Source: Caryophanales bacterium (GTDB lineage: Bacteria > Bacillota > Bacilli > Exiguobacteriales > Exiguobacteriaceae). Taken from it: DNA of 64,000 bases. Every line of letters begins with the position of its first letter. Positions within the stretch are counted from its first letter, which is position 1. This document shows positions 34,599 through 43,841 of this stretch, piece by piece. The stretch is taken from positions 558,001 through 622,000 of the forward strand of contig CABJAC010000001.1 of assembly GCA_902363455.1 (NCBI GenBank), read 5' to 3'. Under the pieces are notes generated by a model. It worked only from the letters and a program-made list of their open reading frames with translations, was not told the DNA's origin and did not search any database. A program made the position numbers and the translations under genes.

Positions 34599-36347
34599 AT
34601 GCGCAGAACTAAAATTGTATGTACGATTGGACCGGCGTCAGAAAAACGTCTTCCAGAAATGATCGAAGCAGGTATGAACGTCGCTCGTCTGAACTTCTCA
34701 CACGGTGACTACGAAGAGCATGGTGCTCGGATTACAGATATCCGTCGCGCAGCAGAAGAAGCGAACAAATTAGTCACGATTCTTTTAGACACAAAAGGTC
34801 CTGAAATCCGGACGCATACGTTTGAAGAAGGCAAAGCGCTTCTCGTACGCGGTAAACAAGTCATCGTCGTCAGCGGCGACGCAAATGAAATCGTCGGAAC
34901 AGCAGATAAATTCTCTGTGACATATGACGGTTTATATGATGACGTCGAAGTTGGTTCAATGATTATGTTAGATGATGGATTGATCGGACTCCGTGTCGCA
35001 GAAAAACTTGCGAACCGTGAACTTCTTTGTGACATTGAAAACGAAGGAATCATCAAAACGAAAAAAGGGGTCAACTTACCGAACGTAAAAGTTAACTTAC
35101 CTGCTTTGACAGATAAAGATATCGCGGATATCGAATTCGGAATCCGTAGCGATATCGACTTGATTGCTGCTTCATTCGTACGTCGTGCGTCTGATGTCGT
35201 CGCAATCCGTCAATTGCTTGAAAAACACAATGCAAGCCACATCAAAATCTTCCCGAAAATCGAAAACCAAGAAGGTGTCGACAACATCGAAGAAATCATC
35301 GCGATTTCAGACGGTTTGATGGTCGCACGTGGTGATCTTGGAATCGAGATCCCGACAGAAGAAGTCACACCAACACAAAAAGACCTCATCAAAATTTGTA
35401 ACGACTATGGTAAACCTGTCATCACAGCAACACAGATGCTGGACTCGATGCAACGTTTCCCACGTCCAACACGCGCAGAAGCATCAGACGTTGCCAATGC
35501 GATTCTTGATGGAACGGATGCGATCATGCTTTCAGGCGAAACAGCAGCGGGGGATTACCCGATTGAGTCTGTTCAAATGATGCATACGATTGCAAAACGG
35601 ACAGAAAAAATGCTCGATTACAAGATGCTCTTAAAAGATCGTCAAACACGCAGCGAGCATACAGTGACGGATGCAATCGCTCAAGCGGTTACGCATACGG
35701 CAATCAACTTGGATGCAAAAGCCATCTTGACACCAACACAGTCTGGTTATACAGCGGCACGGATTTCAAAATACCGTCCAGAACCAAACATCGTGGCTGT
35801 CACACCAAGCGCGCGTGTCGCACGTCAGCTTAACATCGTATGGGGTGTCTATCCGATCGTCGTCGATCACCTGTCAGACAATACGGATGACATGTTGACA
35901 CTTGCAGCTGATACAGCAAAAGAAGCAGGATTCGTCACAGATGGTGACCTCGTCGTCATCTCTGCAGGAATTCCGGCTCTTACAGCAGGTACAACAAACA
36001 TGTTGAAAATTCACATCGTCGGTAAAGAAATCGCTAACGGTCGTGGAATCGGCGAACGTGGTGTCGTCGGTGAAGTCGTCATCGCACACAACGCAGAAGA
36101 AGCAAACGCAAAAGCGAAACCAGGAATGATTCTTGTTACGAACTCAACAGACCGTGATATGATGCCTGCAATCGAACTTGCTGCAGCGATGATCACAGTA
36201 GACGGCGGATTGACAAGCCATGCTGGAATCGTTGGTCCTTCACTTGGTAAACCAGTCATCGTCGGTGTTGAAAACGCCTTGACAATCTTCACGGATGGTC
36301 AAAAAATTTCAATTGATCCGTTAACTGGTAAATTGTACAACGCATAA
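34599..36347 (+). CDS. pyk: Pyruvate kinase with C-terminal PEP-utiliser-like domain
   Basis: Last glycolytic step, PEP to pyruvate with ATP formation. 582 residues from the ATG at 34599 (ribosome site TAGGAGG); the twenty codons upstream in frame are leader. The TIM barrel begins [14 protein letters not shown]; the metal/substrate helix is [14 protein letters not shown]. The C-terminus carries the extra domain of Bacillaceae enzymes, with its THR-like [11 protein letters not shown] motif (about residue 540). Likely co-transcribed with pfkA. Confidence 0.98.
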   Translation: MRRTKIVCTIGPASEKRLPEMIEAGMNVARLNFSHGDYEEHGARITDIRRAAEEANKLVTILLDTKGPEIRTHTFEEGKALLVRGKQVIVVSGDANEIVGTADKFSVTYDGLYDDVEVGSMIMLDDGLIGLRVAEKLANRELLCDIENEGIIKTKKGVNLPNVKVNLPALTDKDIADIEFGIRSDIDLIAASFVRRASDVVAIRQLLEKHNASHIKIFPKIENQEGVDNIEEIIAISDGLMVARGDLGIEIPTEEVTPTQKDLIKICNDYGKPVITATQMLDSMQRFPRPTRAEASDVANAILDGTDAIMLSGETAAGDYPIESVQMMHTIAKRTEKMLDYKMLLKDRQTRSEHTVTDAIAQAVTHTAINLDAKAILTPTQSGYTAARISKYRPEPNIVAVTPSARVARQLNIVWGVYPIVVDHLSDNTDDMLTLAADTAKEAGFVTDGDLVVISAGIPALTAGTTNMLKIHIVGKEIANGRGIGERGVVGEVVIAHNAEEANAKAKPGMILVTNSTDRDMMPAIELAAAMITVDGGLTSHAGIVGPSLGKPVIVGVENALTIFTDGQKISIDPLTGKLYNA

Positions 36348-36354
36348 TCAATGA

Positions 36355-36386
36355 AACGGATGTGGCGAAAGCCATGTCCGTTTTTT
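36355..36386 (+). terminator. pyk terminator
   Basis: 12-bp stem with two wobble pairs (36355-36366 / 36371-36382), GAAA loop, T-run; immediately before ytwI. Confidence 0.88.
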
Positions 36387-36403
36387 CAAATCGGGGGATT
36401 TAT

Positions 36404-36874
36404 ATGGAAGCGTATCTTTTTTTGATTGGTCTTGTGTTGATAGGTGTCATCGCACAAAACAAGTCATTGATCATCGCAGCCGCTTTTTTGCTCATCATAA
36501 AAGCGATTGGTCTTGACGGTCGATTATTTCCTTCTTTACAGGCGAAAGGAATCACGTGGGGGGTCACGTTAATTACCGCGGCGATTTTAGTGCCGATCGC
36601 AACCGGAGACATTGGATTTCGAGAGCTGCTCAACAGCGTCCGCGGGCATATCGGAATCATTTCCTTTTTGGCGGGCATCTTTGTAGCCATCATCGCAGCT
36701 CACGGTGTCGGATTGATGAAAGAGGATCCACTCGTCACGACAGCGTTGCTTGCCGGAACGATTTTGGCTGTCGGACTATTTCGAGGAGTACCGGTTGGTC
36801 CGCTGATTGGTGCGGGAATCGCAGCGATTGTCATCGGAATGTGGGATATTATCGTGAAAGCAATCAGTGGTTAA
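36404..36874 (+). CDS. ytwI: DUF441 / UPF0756 membrane protein (YtwI)
   Basis: 156 residues from the ATG at 36404 (GGGGGATTTAT upstream); the fourteen codons before it belong to the pyk terminator. Five hydrophobic segments (about 2-18, 20-40, 46-66, 82-104, 112-150) rich in Gly, Ile and Ala. It matches the uncharacterised UPF0756 family by length, profile and its place between pyk and citZ, as in B. subtilis. Function unknown. Confidence 0.88.
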   Translation: MEAYLFLIGLVLIGVIAQNKSLIIAAAFLLIIKAIGLDGRLFPSLQAKGITWGVTLITAAILVPIATGDIGFRELLNSVRGHIGIISFLAGIFVAIIAAHGVGLMKEDPLVTTALLAGTILAVGLFRGVPVGPLIGAGIAAIVIGMWDIIVKAISG

Positions 36875-36928
36875 GTGGTGTAACAATGGGGAAGTGAATT
36901 AATTTTTTGATAATAGTATGCAAGTTCG

Positions 36929-36957
36929 TTCACTTTTTGGTTAATTTTGTTTATACT
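36929..36957 (+). promoter_or_regulatory. citZ promoter
   Basis: TTCACT (36929-36934), 17-nt spacer, TATACT (36952-36957); start near 36964, giving a leader of about 128 nt. Confidence 0.7.
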
Positions 36958-36975
36958 AAGAACAGAAACAAGATG

Positions 36976-37035
36976 GTCTATCCAAGAGCAAATGGTTCAA
37001 TGTGGGGAACGACTCTTGCGTAGACGTCTTTTTTT
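36976..37035 (+). promoter_or_regulatory. citZ leader hairpin with T-run
   Basis: Three nested helices, GTCTA/TAGAC, AAGAG/CTCTT and GTTC/GAAC (outer arms 36976-36980 and 37021-37025), are followed 3 nt later by seven T (37029-37035). It looks like an intrinsic terminator inside the leader, i.e. a possible attenuator. In B. subtilis the citZ leader RNA is bound by aconitase. Confidence 0.6.
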
Positions 37036-37046
37036 CAATACGGAAA

Positions 37047-37060
37047 TGAAAGCGTTTTAA
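37047..37060 (+). promoter_or_regulatory. cre site in the citZ leader
   Basis: TGAAAGCGTTTTAA matches TGWAARCGYTWNCW at 13 of 14 positions. It lies about 84 nt downstream of the predicted start, a roadblock position like the B. subtilis citZ cre. Confidence 0.8.
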
Positions 37061-37091
37061 ATTTCTGGGGGAAAAAAAGGGGGATTTTTGT

Positions 37092-38204
37092 ATGACACAA
37101 ACAAAAGGTTTAGAAGGAATCGTCGCGACAGCATCGAAGATCAGTTCGATCATTGATGGTCAGTTGACGTATGGTGGCTATACAATTGATGATTTGGCGG
37201 AGCACGCCTCATTCGAAGAAGTGGTCTTTTTACTTTGGAATGACCGCTTACCAAAAGAAGACGAACTGAAGCAATTGTCGGAAGCTTTGATTTCTGAAGC
37301 AACGGTTGCGCCAGCAGTCCTTGAGACATTGAAAGTAGCGCCAAAAACCGCTAACGCAATGTCTGCTATTCGAACGGCGTTGTCACAACTTGCATTATAT
37401 GATGAATCAGCAGAAGATATGTCGACGGAGGCGAATTACGCTAAAGCCATCAAACTCCAAGCGCAAATTGCGACACTTGTCACAGCATATGCGCGGATTA
37501 AAAAAGGACAAGAACCGATTGCACCGAAAACAGGTCTTTCTTATGCGGCAAACTTCCTCTACATGCTGACGGGCGAAGAGCCGACAGAAGTAGCAGAAAA
37601 AGCCTTTAACCAAGCACTTGTCCTGCATGCGGATCATGAGCTGAACGCTTCAACGTTCACGGCACGTGTCTGTGTCGCAACGTTATCAGACGTCTATTCC
37701 GGCGTTACTGCTGCAATGGGTGCTTTGAAAGGTCCGCTTCACGGTGGAGCGAACGAAGCCGTCATGAAGATGTTGGTTGAAATTGATTCAGTTGAAAAGG
37801 TTGACGAGTATGTTCATAATAAACTTAAGAACAAGGAAAAAATCATGGGCTTCGGTCACCGTGTCTATAAAGACGGCGACCCGCGTGCGAAGCATCTCCA
37901 AGAGATGAGCCGTCAGTTGACGGCGCAAATCGGAGAACCGAAATGGTATGAGATGTCAGTGAAGATTGACCAAATCGTCCAATCGGAAAAAGGATTGAAA
38001 CCGAACGTTGATTTCTATTCGGCTTCGACGTACCATGCACTTGGACTTGATACGGAATTGTTTACACCAATCTTTGCCGTCAGTCGTATGTCAGGTTGGT
38101 TAGCGCACATTTTAGAGCAGTATAGCGACAACCGCCTCATTCGTCCACGCGCCGATTATATTGGTGAAACACACCGGACATACGTGTCCATGAACGAACG
38201 TTAA
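37092..38204 (+). CDS. citZ: Citrate synthase
   Basis: Condenses acetyl-CoA and oxaloacetate. 370 residues, type I Gram-positive form. Active-site elements: GPLHGGANE (His), GFGHRVYKDGDPRAKHL (His) and PNVDFYSA (Asp). The ATG follows AAAGGGGG. First gene of citZ-icd-mdh as in B. subtilis. Control by CcpA through the leader cre is likely, and an attenuator-like hairpin also lies in the leader. A small hairpin follows before icd. Confidence 0.97.
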   Translation: MTQTKGLEGIVATASKISSIIDGQLTYGGYTIDDLAEHASFEEVVFLLWNDRLPKEDELKQLSEALISEATVAPAVLETLKVAPKTANAMSAIRTALSQLALYDESAEDMSTEANYAKAIKLQAQIATLVTAYARIKKGQEPIAPKTGLSYAANFLYMLTGEEPTEVAEKAFNQALVLHADHELNASTFTARVCVATLSDVYSGVTAAMGALKGPLHGGANEAVMKMLVEIDSVEKVDEYVHNKLKNKEKIMGFGHRVYKDGDPRAKHLQEMSRQLTAQIGEPKWYEMSVKIDQIVQSEKGLKPNVDFYSASTYHALGLDTELFTPIFAVSRMSGWLAHILEQYSDNRLIRPRADYIGETHRTYVSMNER

Positions 38205-38208
38205 AAAG

Positions 38209-38237
38209 GCGGAGAGGAGAAATCCTCTCCTGCTTTT
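38209..38237 (+). terminator. Intercistronic hairpin citZ-icd
   Basis: Perfect 8-bp stem GGAGAGGA/TCCTCTCC with GAAA tetraloop, then TGC and five T. It may act as a partial terminator or a processing/stability element within the operon. Confidence 0.65.
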
Positions 38238-38273
38238 TGATGACATCAATCATATTCAAGGGGGATTTTACAA

Positions 38274-39548
38274 ATGGCTACAATTCAAGGTGAAAACATC
38301 ACGGTAACAAACGGAACACTTAACGTACCAAATGCTCCGATCATTCCTTTCATCATCGGTGATGGCACTGGACCTGATATCTGGAATGCTGCAGTCCGTG
38401 TCTTCGACGCTGCTGTCGAAAAAGCATACAACGGCGAGAAGAAAATTGAGTGGAAAGAAGTCTACGCTGGAGAAAAAGCCTTCAACAAAACAGGCAACTG
38501 GCTTCCGGAAGAAACACTTGATCTGATTCGTGAACACATCATCGCCATCAAAGGACCACTCACGACACCAGTCGGCGGCGGAATCCGTTCACTTAACGTT
38601 GCACTTCGTCAAGAACTTGATTTGTATACATGTCTTCGCCCGGTCCGTTACTTCACAGGTGTTCCTTCACCAGTCAAACGTCCAGAAGATACAGACATGG
38701 TCATCTTCCGTGAAAACACAGAAGATATCTACGCTGGGATCGAGTATGCGTCAGGCAGCGAAGAAGCACAAAAATTACTTAACTTCCTGAAAACAGAGAT
38801 GGGTGTCAACAAAATCCGCTTCCCTGAAACGTCTGGTCTCGGAATCAAACCGATCTCAAAAGAAGGAACAGAACGTCTTGTCCGTGCAGCGATTGAATAT
38901 GCACTCGAAAACAAACGTGCTTCATTGACGCTTGTCCACAAAGGAAACATCATGAAGTTCACAGAAGGTGCTTTCAAAAACTGGGGTTATGAACTCGCAG
39001 AGCGCGAATATGCAGAACACGTTTTCACATGGAACCAGTACGACCGCATCAAAGATGAAGAAGGTGCTGAAGCAGCGAACAAAGCACAATCAGAAGCAGA
39101 AGCAGCCGGCAAGTTGATTGTTAAAGACTCGATTGCTGATATCTTCTTACAACAAATCTTGACACGTCCAAAAGAATTTGATGTCGTCGCAACGATGAAC
39201 TTGAACGGGGATTACATCTCGGATGCACTTGCGGCGCAAGTCGGTGGTATCGGAATCGCACCAGGTGCGAACATCAACTACATGACAGGTCATGCCATCT
39301 TCGAAGCCACTCACGGTACGGCACCGAAGTATGCTGGACTCGATAAAGTAAACCCATCTTCTGTTATTCTTTCAGGAGAAATGATGTTCCGTCACCTTGG
39401 CTGGAATGAAGCAGCAGACTTGATCATCCAATCGATGGAAAAATCAATCGAAGAAAAAGTCGTCACGTATGACTTCGCACGTCTCATGGATGGTGCGACA
39501 GAAGTGAAATGTTCTGAATTCGCAGATGAACTCATCAAGAATATGTAA
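38274..39548 (+). CDS. icd: Isocitrate dehydrogenase (NADP-dependent)
   Basis: Oxidative decarboxylation of isocitrate to 2-oxoglutarate. 424 residues, same as B. subtilis Icd (423). Substrate-binding segment [24 protein letters not shown] is present, and the C-terminal [19 protein letters not shown] matches NADP-type enzymes. The ATG follows GGGGGAT. Middle gene of citZ-icd-mdh, 69 bp after citZ. Confidence 0.97.
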   Translation: MATIQGENITVTNGTLNVPNAPIIPFIIGDGTGPDIWNAAVRVFDAAVEKAYNGEKKIEWKEVYAGEKAFNKTGNWLPEETLDLIREHIIAIKGPLTTPVGGGIRSLNVALRQELDLYTCLRPVRYFTGVPSPVKRPEDTDMVIFRENTEDIYAGIEYASGSEEAQKLLNFLKTEMGVNKIRFPETSGLGIKPISKEGTERLVRAAIEYALENKRASLTLVHKGNIMKFTEGAFKNWGYELAEREYAEHVFTWNQYDRIKDEEGAEAANKAQSEAEAAGKLIVKDSIADIFLQQILTRPKEFDVVATMNLNGDYISDALAAQVGGIGIAPGANINYMTGHAIFEATHGTAPKYAGLDKVNPSSVILSGEMMFRHLGWNEAADLIIQSMEKSIEEKVVTYDFARLMDGATEVKCSEFADELIKNM

Positions 39549-39575
39549 TTCAATCTTGACTAGGGGGACGGGACA

Positions 39576-40508
39576 ATGAATCGACGGAAAAAGATTTCGG
39601 TCATCGGCAGCGGATTTACTGGAGCCACGACAGCACTTTATCTGGCTCAAAAAGAGCTGGGGGATATCGTGCTCGTCGATATGCCGCAACAGGAAAACGC
39701 TACGAAAGGCAAAGCGCTCGACATGCAGGAAACGGCCCCGATCCAAGGATTTGATGCGTGGATTAACGGGACATCAGATTATCAAGACATCGAAGGTTCT
39801 GACATCGTCGTCATTACGGCGGGCATTGCCAGAAAACCCGGTATGAGTCGTGAAGATCTTGTCAGTACGAATGCAAACGTCATGAGAGCGGTCACGAAAG
39901 AGATCGTGACCTATGCTCCGGAATCAATCATCATCGTTTTGACAAACCCTGTCGATGCGATGACGTATACCGTCTTTCAAGCGTCCGGTTTTCCGAAAGA
40001 ACGGGTCATCGGACAATCTGGTGTGCTCGATACGGCCCGCTTCAGAGCGTTTGTTGCGATGGAGCTGAATGTATCCGTCAAGGATATTTCCGGATTCGTG
40101 CTCGGTGGGCATGGGGACGATATGGTTCCGTTGTTACGTTATTCCTACGCGGGTGGGATTCCGCTGGAGAAACTGTTGACACCGGAACGGTTGTCTGCCA
40201 TCGTCGAACGGACACGAAAAGGCGGCGGTGAAATCGTTCAGTTGCTCGGAAATGGTTCTGCGTATTACGCACCGGCGGCGGCTATCGTCGAGATGGTGGA
40301 AGCGATCCTGAAGGATCAACGGCGGATTTTACCGGCGATTGCCTATCTCGAGGGCGAATATGGGTACGAGGACTTGTACTTGGGTGTTCCGACTATTTTA
40401 GGTGGGAATGGGATCGAACAAGTATTGGAACTAGAACTCAGCCCGGAAGAGAAGCAGGCACTCGATCAATCCGTTTCGACGGTCCGTTCTGTTCTTGAGC
40501 TTCTTTGA
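39576..40508 (+). CDS. mdh: Malate dehydrogenase
   Basis: LDH-like NAD-dependent malate dehydrogenase, 310 residues. The nucleotide-binding loop is [23 protein letters not shown] supplies substrate arginine and aspartate, and [11 protein letters not shown] carries the catalytic histidine. The ATG lies after TAGGGGGACGG, 27 nt behind icd. Last gene of the TCA operon, followed by a very stable hairpin and a short tandem repeat. Confidence 0.96.
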   Translation: MNRRKKISVIGSGFTGATTALYLAQKELGDIVLVDMPQQENATKGKALDMQETAPIQGFDAWINGTSDYQDIEGSDIVVITAGIARKPGMSREDLVSTNANVMRAVTKEIVTYAPESIIIVLTNPVDAMTYTVFQASGFPKERVIGQSGVLDTARFRAFVAMELNVSVKDISGFVLGGHGDDMVPLLRYSYAGGIPLEKLLTPERLSAIVERTRKGGGEIVQLLGNGSAYYAPAAAIVEMVEAILKDQRRILPAIAYLEGEYGYEDLYLGVPTILGGNGIEQVLELELSPEEKQALDQSVSTVRSVLELL

Positions 40509-40570
40509 ACAATGTAACGTGACACAATTTAAAATAAAAAAAGATTGACTGAATAGTCGCTTTTTATACG

Positions 40571-40605
40571 GAACAGGGGTCGGATTCTAAATCCGCCCCC
40601 TGTTC
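40571..40605 (+). terminator. Stable hairpin after mdh
   Basis: 16-bp stem with one mismatch (40571-40586 / 40590-40605), 3-nt loop. No T-run follows, so it may stabilise the 3' end rather than terminate alone. Confidence 0.7.
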
Positions 40606-40606
40606 T

Positions 40607-40645
40607 CATTCAGTTAAATCATTCAGTTAAATCATTCATTCAAAT
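40607..40645. repeat. 13-bp tandem repeat
   Basis: CATTCAGTTAAAT occurs twice exactly (40607-40619, 40620-40632) and a third time degenerately (40633-40645). Confidence 0.9.
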
Positions 40646-40740
40646 CTCGTGAAGGAAATCGGAAAAAAAGTCGTGCTTGGTGCCTGCGATGTTTTTATAC
40701 GAAAAGAGCTTATTAAGAGATGTTCTTCTGGAGTTTTAAT

Positions 40741-40983
40741 TTACAATTTTTTAAATGTCTCATAATGTGATAGTTTCGTATACCACGGAATCATGAAGAG
40801 GAGAATACCGGTTAAAAAACGATTGAGATAACCGATGCTGAGTAGATATCCTTGATGTTCGAGATGCATGTATTGCATCTGATGGCAAGACGAACACGGG
40901 ATCCCTGATCCTTGACGAGAACGCAACAACTTATAAATATTACGAGCCGTCCATGATTGCTTACAGTATGTACAGCGGGCCAT
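40741..40983 (-). CDS. Small zinc-ribbon membrane protein (CxxC-x22-CxxC)
   Basis: 80 residues. It begins MARCTYCKQSW with C4 and C7, then C30 and C33 (IPCSSCHQMQY), a probable zinc ribbon; after that one or two hydrophobic segments (about 45-66, LLSIGYLNRFLTGILLFMIP). It resembles the family of small CxxC-CxxC membrane proteins (TIGR04104 type) of Bacillales, of unknown function. The start follows AAAGGAGATCG. It stands alone between mdh and the dehydrogenase gene. Confidence 0.72.
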   Translation of the reverse strand: MARCTYCKQSWTARNIYKLLRSRQGSGIPCSSCHQMQYMHLEHQGYLLSIGYLNRFLTGILLFMIPWYTKLSHYETFKKL

Positions 40984-41261
40984 ATGTCGATCTCCTTTCT
41001 AATCTAAATCATATCGGTGCATGTGATGAAGACACTTCCTTATCGGAGAAGTCCGGTATCCAACACATTGATTTTTCATTATTTACTAAATGATGTGTTT
41101 TCCAATCAACCCCTTCTATCCTTTTATTTTTACGTTGATTATTCAGTGAAAGTTTCAAATGAACATTCCTCTTTTTGTAAAAAACATGTAACATAAATGC
41201 TGCTTATTTGGGGTAAATGAATAAAGTACGCTATTTTTGAAAAATAAAAGGGGGAATCACC

Positions 41262-42401
41262 ATGCGCGCTGTCACTTATCAAGGTACAAAACATGTCGAA
41301 GTGAAGGATGTACAGGATCCGTCAATTGAGAAGAATGATGATATCATCGTCAAGATTACGTCTACTGCCATCTGCGGGTCAGATTTGCACATCTATCAAG
41401 GAAACATGCCGGCGAAAAAGGATTATGTCATTGGACATGAACCGATGGGGATCGTCGAAGAAGTGGGTCCTGACGTGACGAAGGTCAAGCCGGGCGACCG
41501 AGTTGTCTTACCATTCAACGTCGCGTGTGGTCATTGTTTCTACTGTGATCATGATATGGAGAGTCAGTGTGACAATTCCAATGGGAACCCGCATGTCGAT
41601 ACAGGCGGATATTTTGGATTTACGGAAGAGTTCGGCGGGCATCCCGGAGGACAAGCAGAGTACTTAAAAGTCCCGTTTGGAAACTTCATGCCGCTCGTCG
41701 TCCCTGAATCATGTGAACTGGAAGACGAAGCCTTGTTGTTTTTGTCGGATGTCATCCCGACGGCGTACTGGAGCGTCATCAATTCAGGGGTCAAAAAAGG
41801 GGATACCGTCGTCGTCTTGGGATCGGGACCGGTCGGGTTGATGACACAGAAATTCGCCTGGATGCAAGGGGCAAAACGGGTCATTGCGGTCGATGAACAA
41901 GTGTATCGTCTGAATCATGCGAAGATGACGAACCGGGTTGAGACCGTTAACTTACAAGATCACCAGGAAACCGGACAATACTTGAAAGAGCTGACACAAG
42001 GCGGGGCGGACGTTGTCATTGATTGTGTCGGATTTGATGGGAAGATGTCGGCGCTTGAAAAAGTGGAACAAAAGATCGGATTACAAGGCGGAACATTGAG
42101 TGCAATCAATATCGCCAAAGACGCTGTCCGGAAATTCGGAACGGTCCAACTGACAGGGGTCTATGCCAAAAAATACAATCAATTCCCGCTCGGTGATTTC
42201 TTCACCCGAAACATCACGTTGAAGATGGGGCAAGCACCGGTTGTTCATTTGATGCCGGAATTGTTCCAGAAAATCATCAATCAGGAATTTGATCCAACCG
42301 ATATCATCACCCACAAAATTGATTTGGAGCAGGCTGCTCATGCTTACCAAACGTTTAACGATCATGCCGATGGATGTATCAAAGTCATCTTAAAACCATA
42401 A
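41262..42401 (+). CDS. Zinc-dependent alcohol dehydrogenase
   Basis: Medium-chain dehydrogenase, 379 residues. Catalytic zinc ligands are visible in AICGSDLH and GHEPMG, structural-zinc cysteines in CGHCFYCDHDMESQC, and the NAD-binding VVLGSGPVGLMTQ loop. An insertion after the structural zinc (GGYFGFTEEFGGHPGGQAEY) is shared with the glutathione-independent formaldehyde dehydrogenase-like group. Substrate uncertain. The ATG follows AAAGGGGGAA. A GGGGTAAAT upstream (near 41211) recalls a sigma-B -10, but no matching -35 was found. Confidence 0.9.
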   Translation: MRAVTYQGTKHVEVKDVQDPSIEKNDDIIVKITSTAICGSDLHIYQGNMPAKKDYVIGHEPMGIVEEVGPDVTKVKPGDRVVLPFNVACGHCFYCDHDMESQCDNSNGNPHVDTGGYFGFTEEFGGHPGGQAEYLKVPFGNFMPLVVPESCELEDEALLFLSDVIPTAYWSVINSGVKKGDTVVVLGSGPVGLMTQKFAWMQGAKRVIAVDEQVYRLNHAKMTNRVETVNLQDHQETGQYLKELTQGGADVVIDCVGFDGKMSALEKVEQKIGLQGGTLSAINIAKDAVRKFGTVQLTGVYAKKYNQFPLGDFFTRNITLKMGQAPVVHLMPELFQKIINQEFDPTDIITHKIDLEQAAHAYQTFNDHADGCIKVILKP

Positions 42402-42411
42402 TGAAAATCAC

Positions 42412-42443
42412 AAAAGACCGCTTCCGATTCGAAGCGGTCTTTT
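42412..42443 (+). terminator. Terminator of the alcohol dehydrogenase gene
   Basis: 12-bp stem (AAAGACCGCTTC / GAAGCGGTCTTT) with short loop. Confidence 0.9.
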
Positions 42444-42486
42444 GTATGAAGACATCTCATTTGATTTATCCGGTACGCGTCACAGA

Positions 42487-42912
42487 TTAAAAGAACAAGA
42501 CGGGCCAGAGGAAACCTACGGCTAGACCAAGTAACAGACCAACAAAGACCTGGAACTCGGTATGTCCCACCAATTCGTTGAGCAACGGCGTTTCATGACG
42601 GATTCCTTTGAAGTAATCATTCAGCAGTTTGGCTTGAAGACCAACGGCCTGACGGACTCCGGTCGCATCATACATGATGATGACGGCGAAAATCGTAGCG
42701 AGCGCAAACAGCGATGAGCCGAAGCCTTCTTGAAAACCAATCACGACAGCCAGTGCGACGACAGTCGAACTATGTGAACTAGGCATGCCGCCTGAGGCAA
42801 ACATAATTTCAAGATCAAATTTCTTTGTCTTAATTAAACCGGTGACGAGTTTTGCGGCTTGGGCGATGAACCAAGCGGTGATTGCTGCAAAAAGCGGGTT
42901 GTTCCATTCCAT
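42487..42912 (-). CDS. Divergent PAP2-type membrane protein (YuiD-like, DUF212)
   Basis: 141 residues from the ATG at 42912, seven nt after GGAGG; the frame extends upstream without a ribosome site. Four hydrophobic segments and the signature ASGGMPSSHSSTVVALA, the PSxxH core of the acid phosphatase/vanadium haloperoxidase-related DUF212 family. A second catalytic histidine is in RHETPLLNELVGHTEFQVFVG. Lipid phosphatase activity is possible but unproven for this branch. Divergent from phoP. Confidence 0.88.
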   Translation of the reverse strand: MEWNNPLFAAITAWFIAQAAKLVTGLIKTKKFDLEIMFASGGMPSSHSSTVVALAVVIGFQEGFGSSLFALATIFAVIIMYDATGVRQAVGLQAKLLNDYFKGIRHETPLLNELVGHTEFQVFVGLLLGLAVGFLWPVLFF

Positions 42913-43133
42913 ATTCATTCCTCCACATGATGACGATATGTAACTGTTTCCCCAATTTTGTTGTTTCAACACGGGAAACTACTGGAAGAACGTGTACGAC
43001 CTTAAAGATTATGTAAAGAAACGACAGAAAGATTTGTGGTTTAGTAGTGAAAGTCGTTAAGATGAAGACAGAAGAAGTGGATTCCACGGAATTCCTCATT
43101 CAAAGATGAAATGCGCTGAGGAGGCCAACTGTC

Positions 43134-43841
43134 TTGAAAGATAAAATAATCGTTGTTGATGATGAACTCTCAATTGCTACCCTTTTAAAATTTAATTTAG
43201 AGCAAGCTGGTTTTATCGTCGAGACTGCTCATGACGGTTTGACAGGTTTGAAGTTAGCCGAGAAACAAGATGCAGCATTGATCGTACTGGATCTCATGTT
43301 GCCGGAACTTGATGGACTAGAGGTCTGTAAACGATTGCGCCAACAAAAAATCAATACACCGATTTTGATGCTGACCGCAAAAGACGATGAGTTTGACAAA
43401 GTGCTCGGACTGGAGCTCGGTGCGGATGATTATTTGACAAAGCCGTTCAGTCCCCGTGAAGTCGTTGCACGTGTCAAAGCGATTTTACGCCGGATGAATC
43501 AGCAGACCGTCACGGAAGAGGTGACGGATGGGACGATTCTCATCGGAGATGTCAAAATCGTACCGGATAACTATGAGGCGTTTAAAGCGGACGAACGACT
43601 GGAGTTGACACCAAAGGAATTTGAATTGTTGGTGTATCTCGCAAAAAATAAGGGACGTGTGCTGACACGGGATCAATTGTTGTCTGCCATCTGGAATTAT
43701 GACTTTGTCGGGGATACACGTATCGTCGATGTCCATATCAGTCATGTCCGCGAAAAGATTGAGCCGAATACAAAAAAACCGATTTACATTAAAACAATCC
43801 GCGGGCTTGGGTATAAGATGGAGGAGCCGAAAGCGGAATGA
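43134..43841 (+). CDS. phoP: Response regulator PhoP
   Basis: OmpR-family regulator of the phosphate-starvation response, 235 residues. The receiver has the acidic pair in VVDDE, phosphoacceptor Asp in LIVLDLMLPELDG (D53) and Lys in LTKPFSPRE. The winged-helix output domain (about 140-232) ends with RTIRGLGYKMEEP. Start TTG at 43134 after GAGGAGG. It overlaps phoR by 4 nt. The identity PhoP, rather than another OmpR regulator, rests on the partner kinase and on the polA-mutM neighbourhood, which matches Bacillus. Confidence 0.93.
   Translation: MKDKIIVVDDELSIATLLKFNLEQAGFIVETAHDGLTGLKLAEKQDAALIVLDLMLPELDGLEVCKRLRQQKINTPILMLTAKDDEFDKVLGLELGADDYLTKPFSPREVVARVKAILRRMNQQTVTEEVTDGTILIGDVKIVPDNYEAFKADERLELTPKEFELLVYLAKNKGRVLTRDQLLSAIWNYDFVGDTRIVDVHISHVREKIEPNTKKPIYIKTIRGLGYKMEEPKAE

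Noticed and set aside
41009..41194. 61-codon minus-strand frame upstream of the alcohol dehydrogenase
   Set aside because: No ribosome site at its start, no recognisable protein features, lies in an AT-rich promoter region.
41205..41220. Sigma-B promoter for the alcohol dehydrogenase
   Set aside because: A GGGTAA -10-like element exists but no GTTTAA-type -35 at the right distance; not supported.
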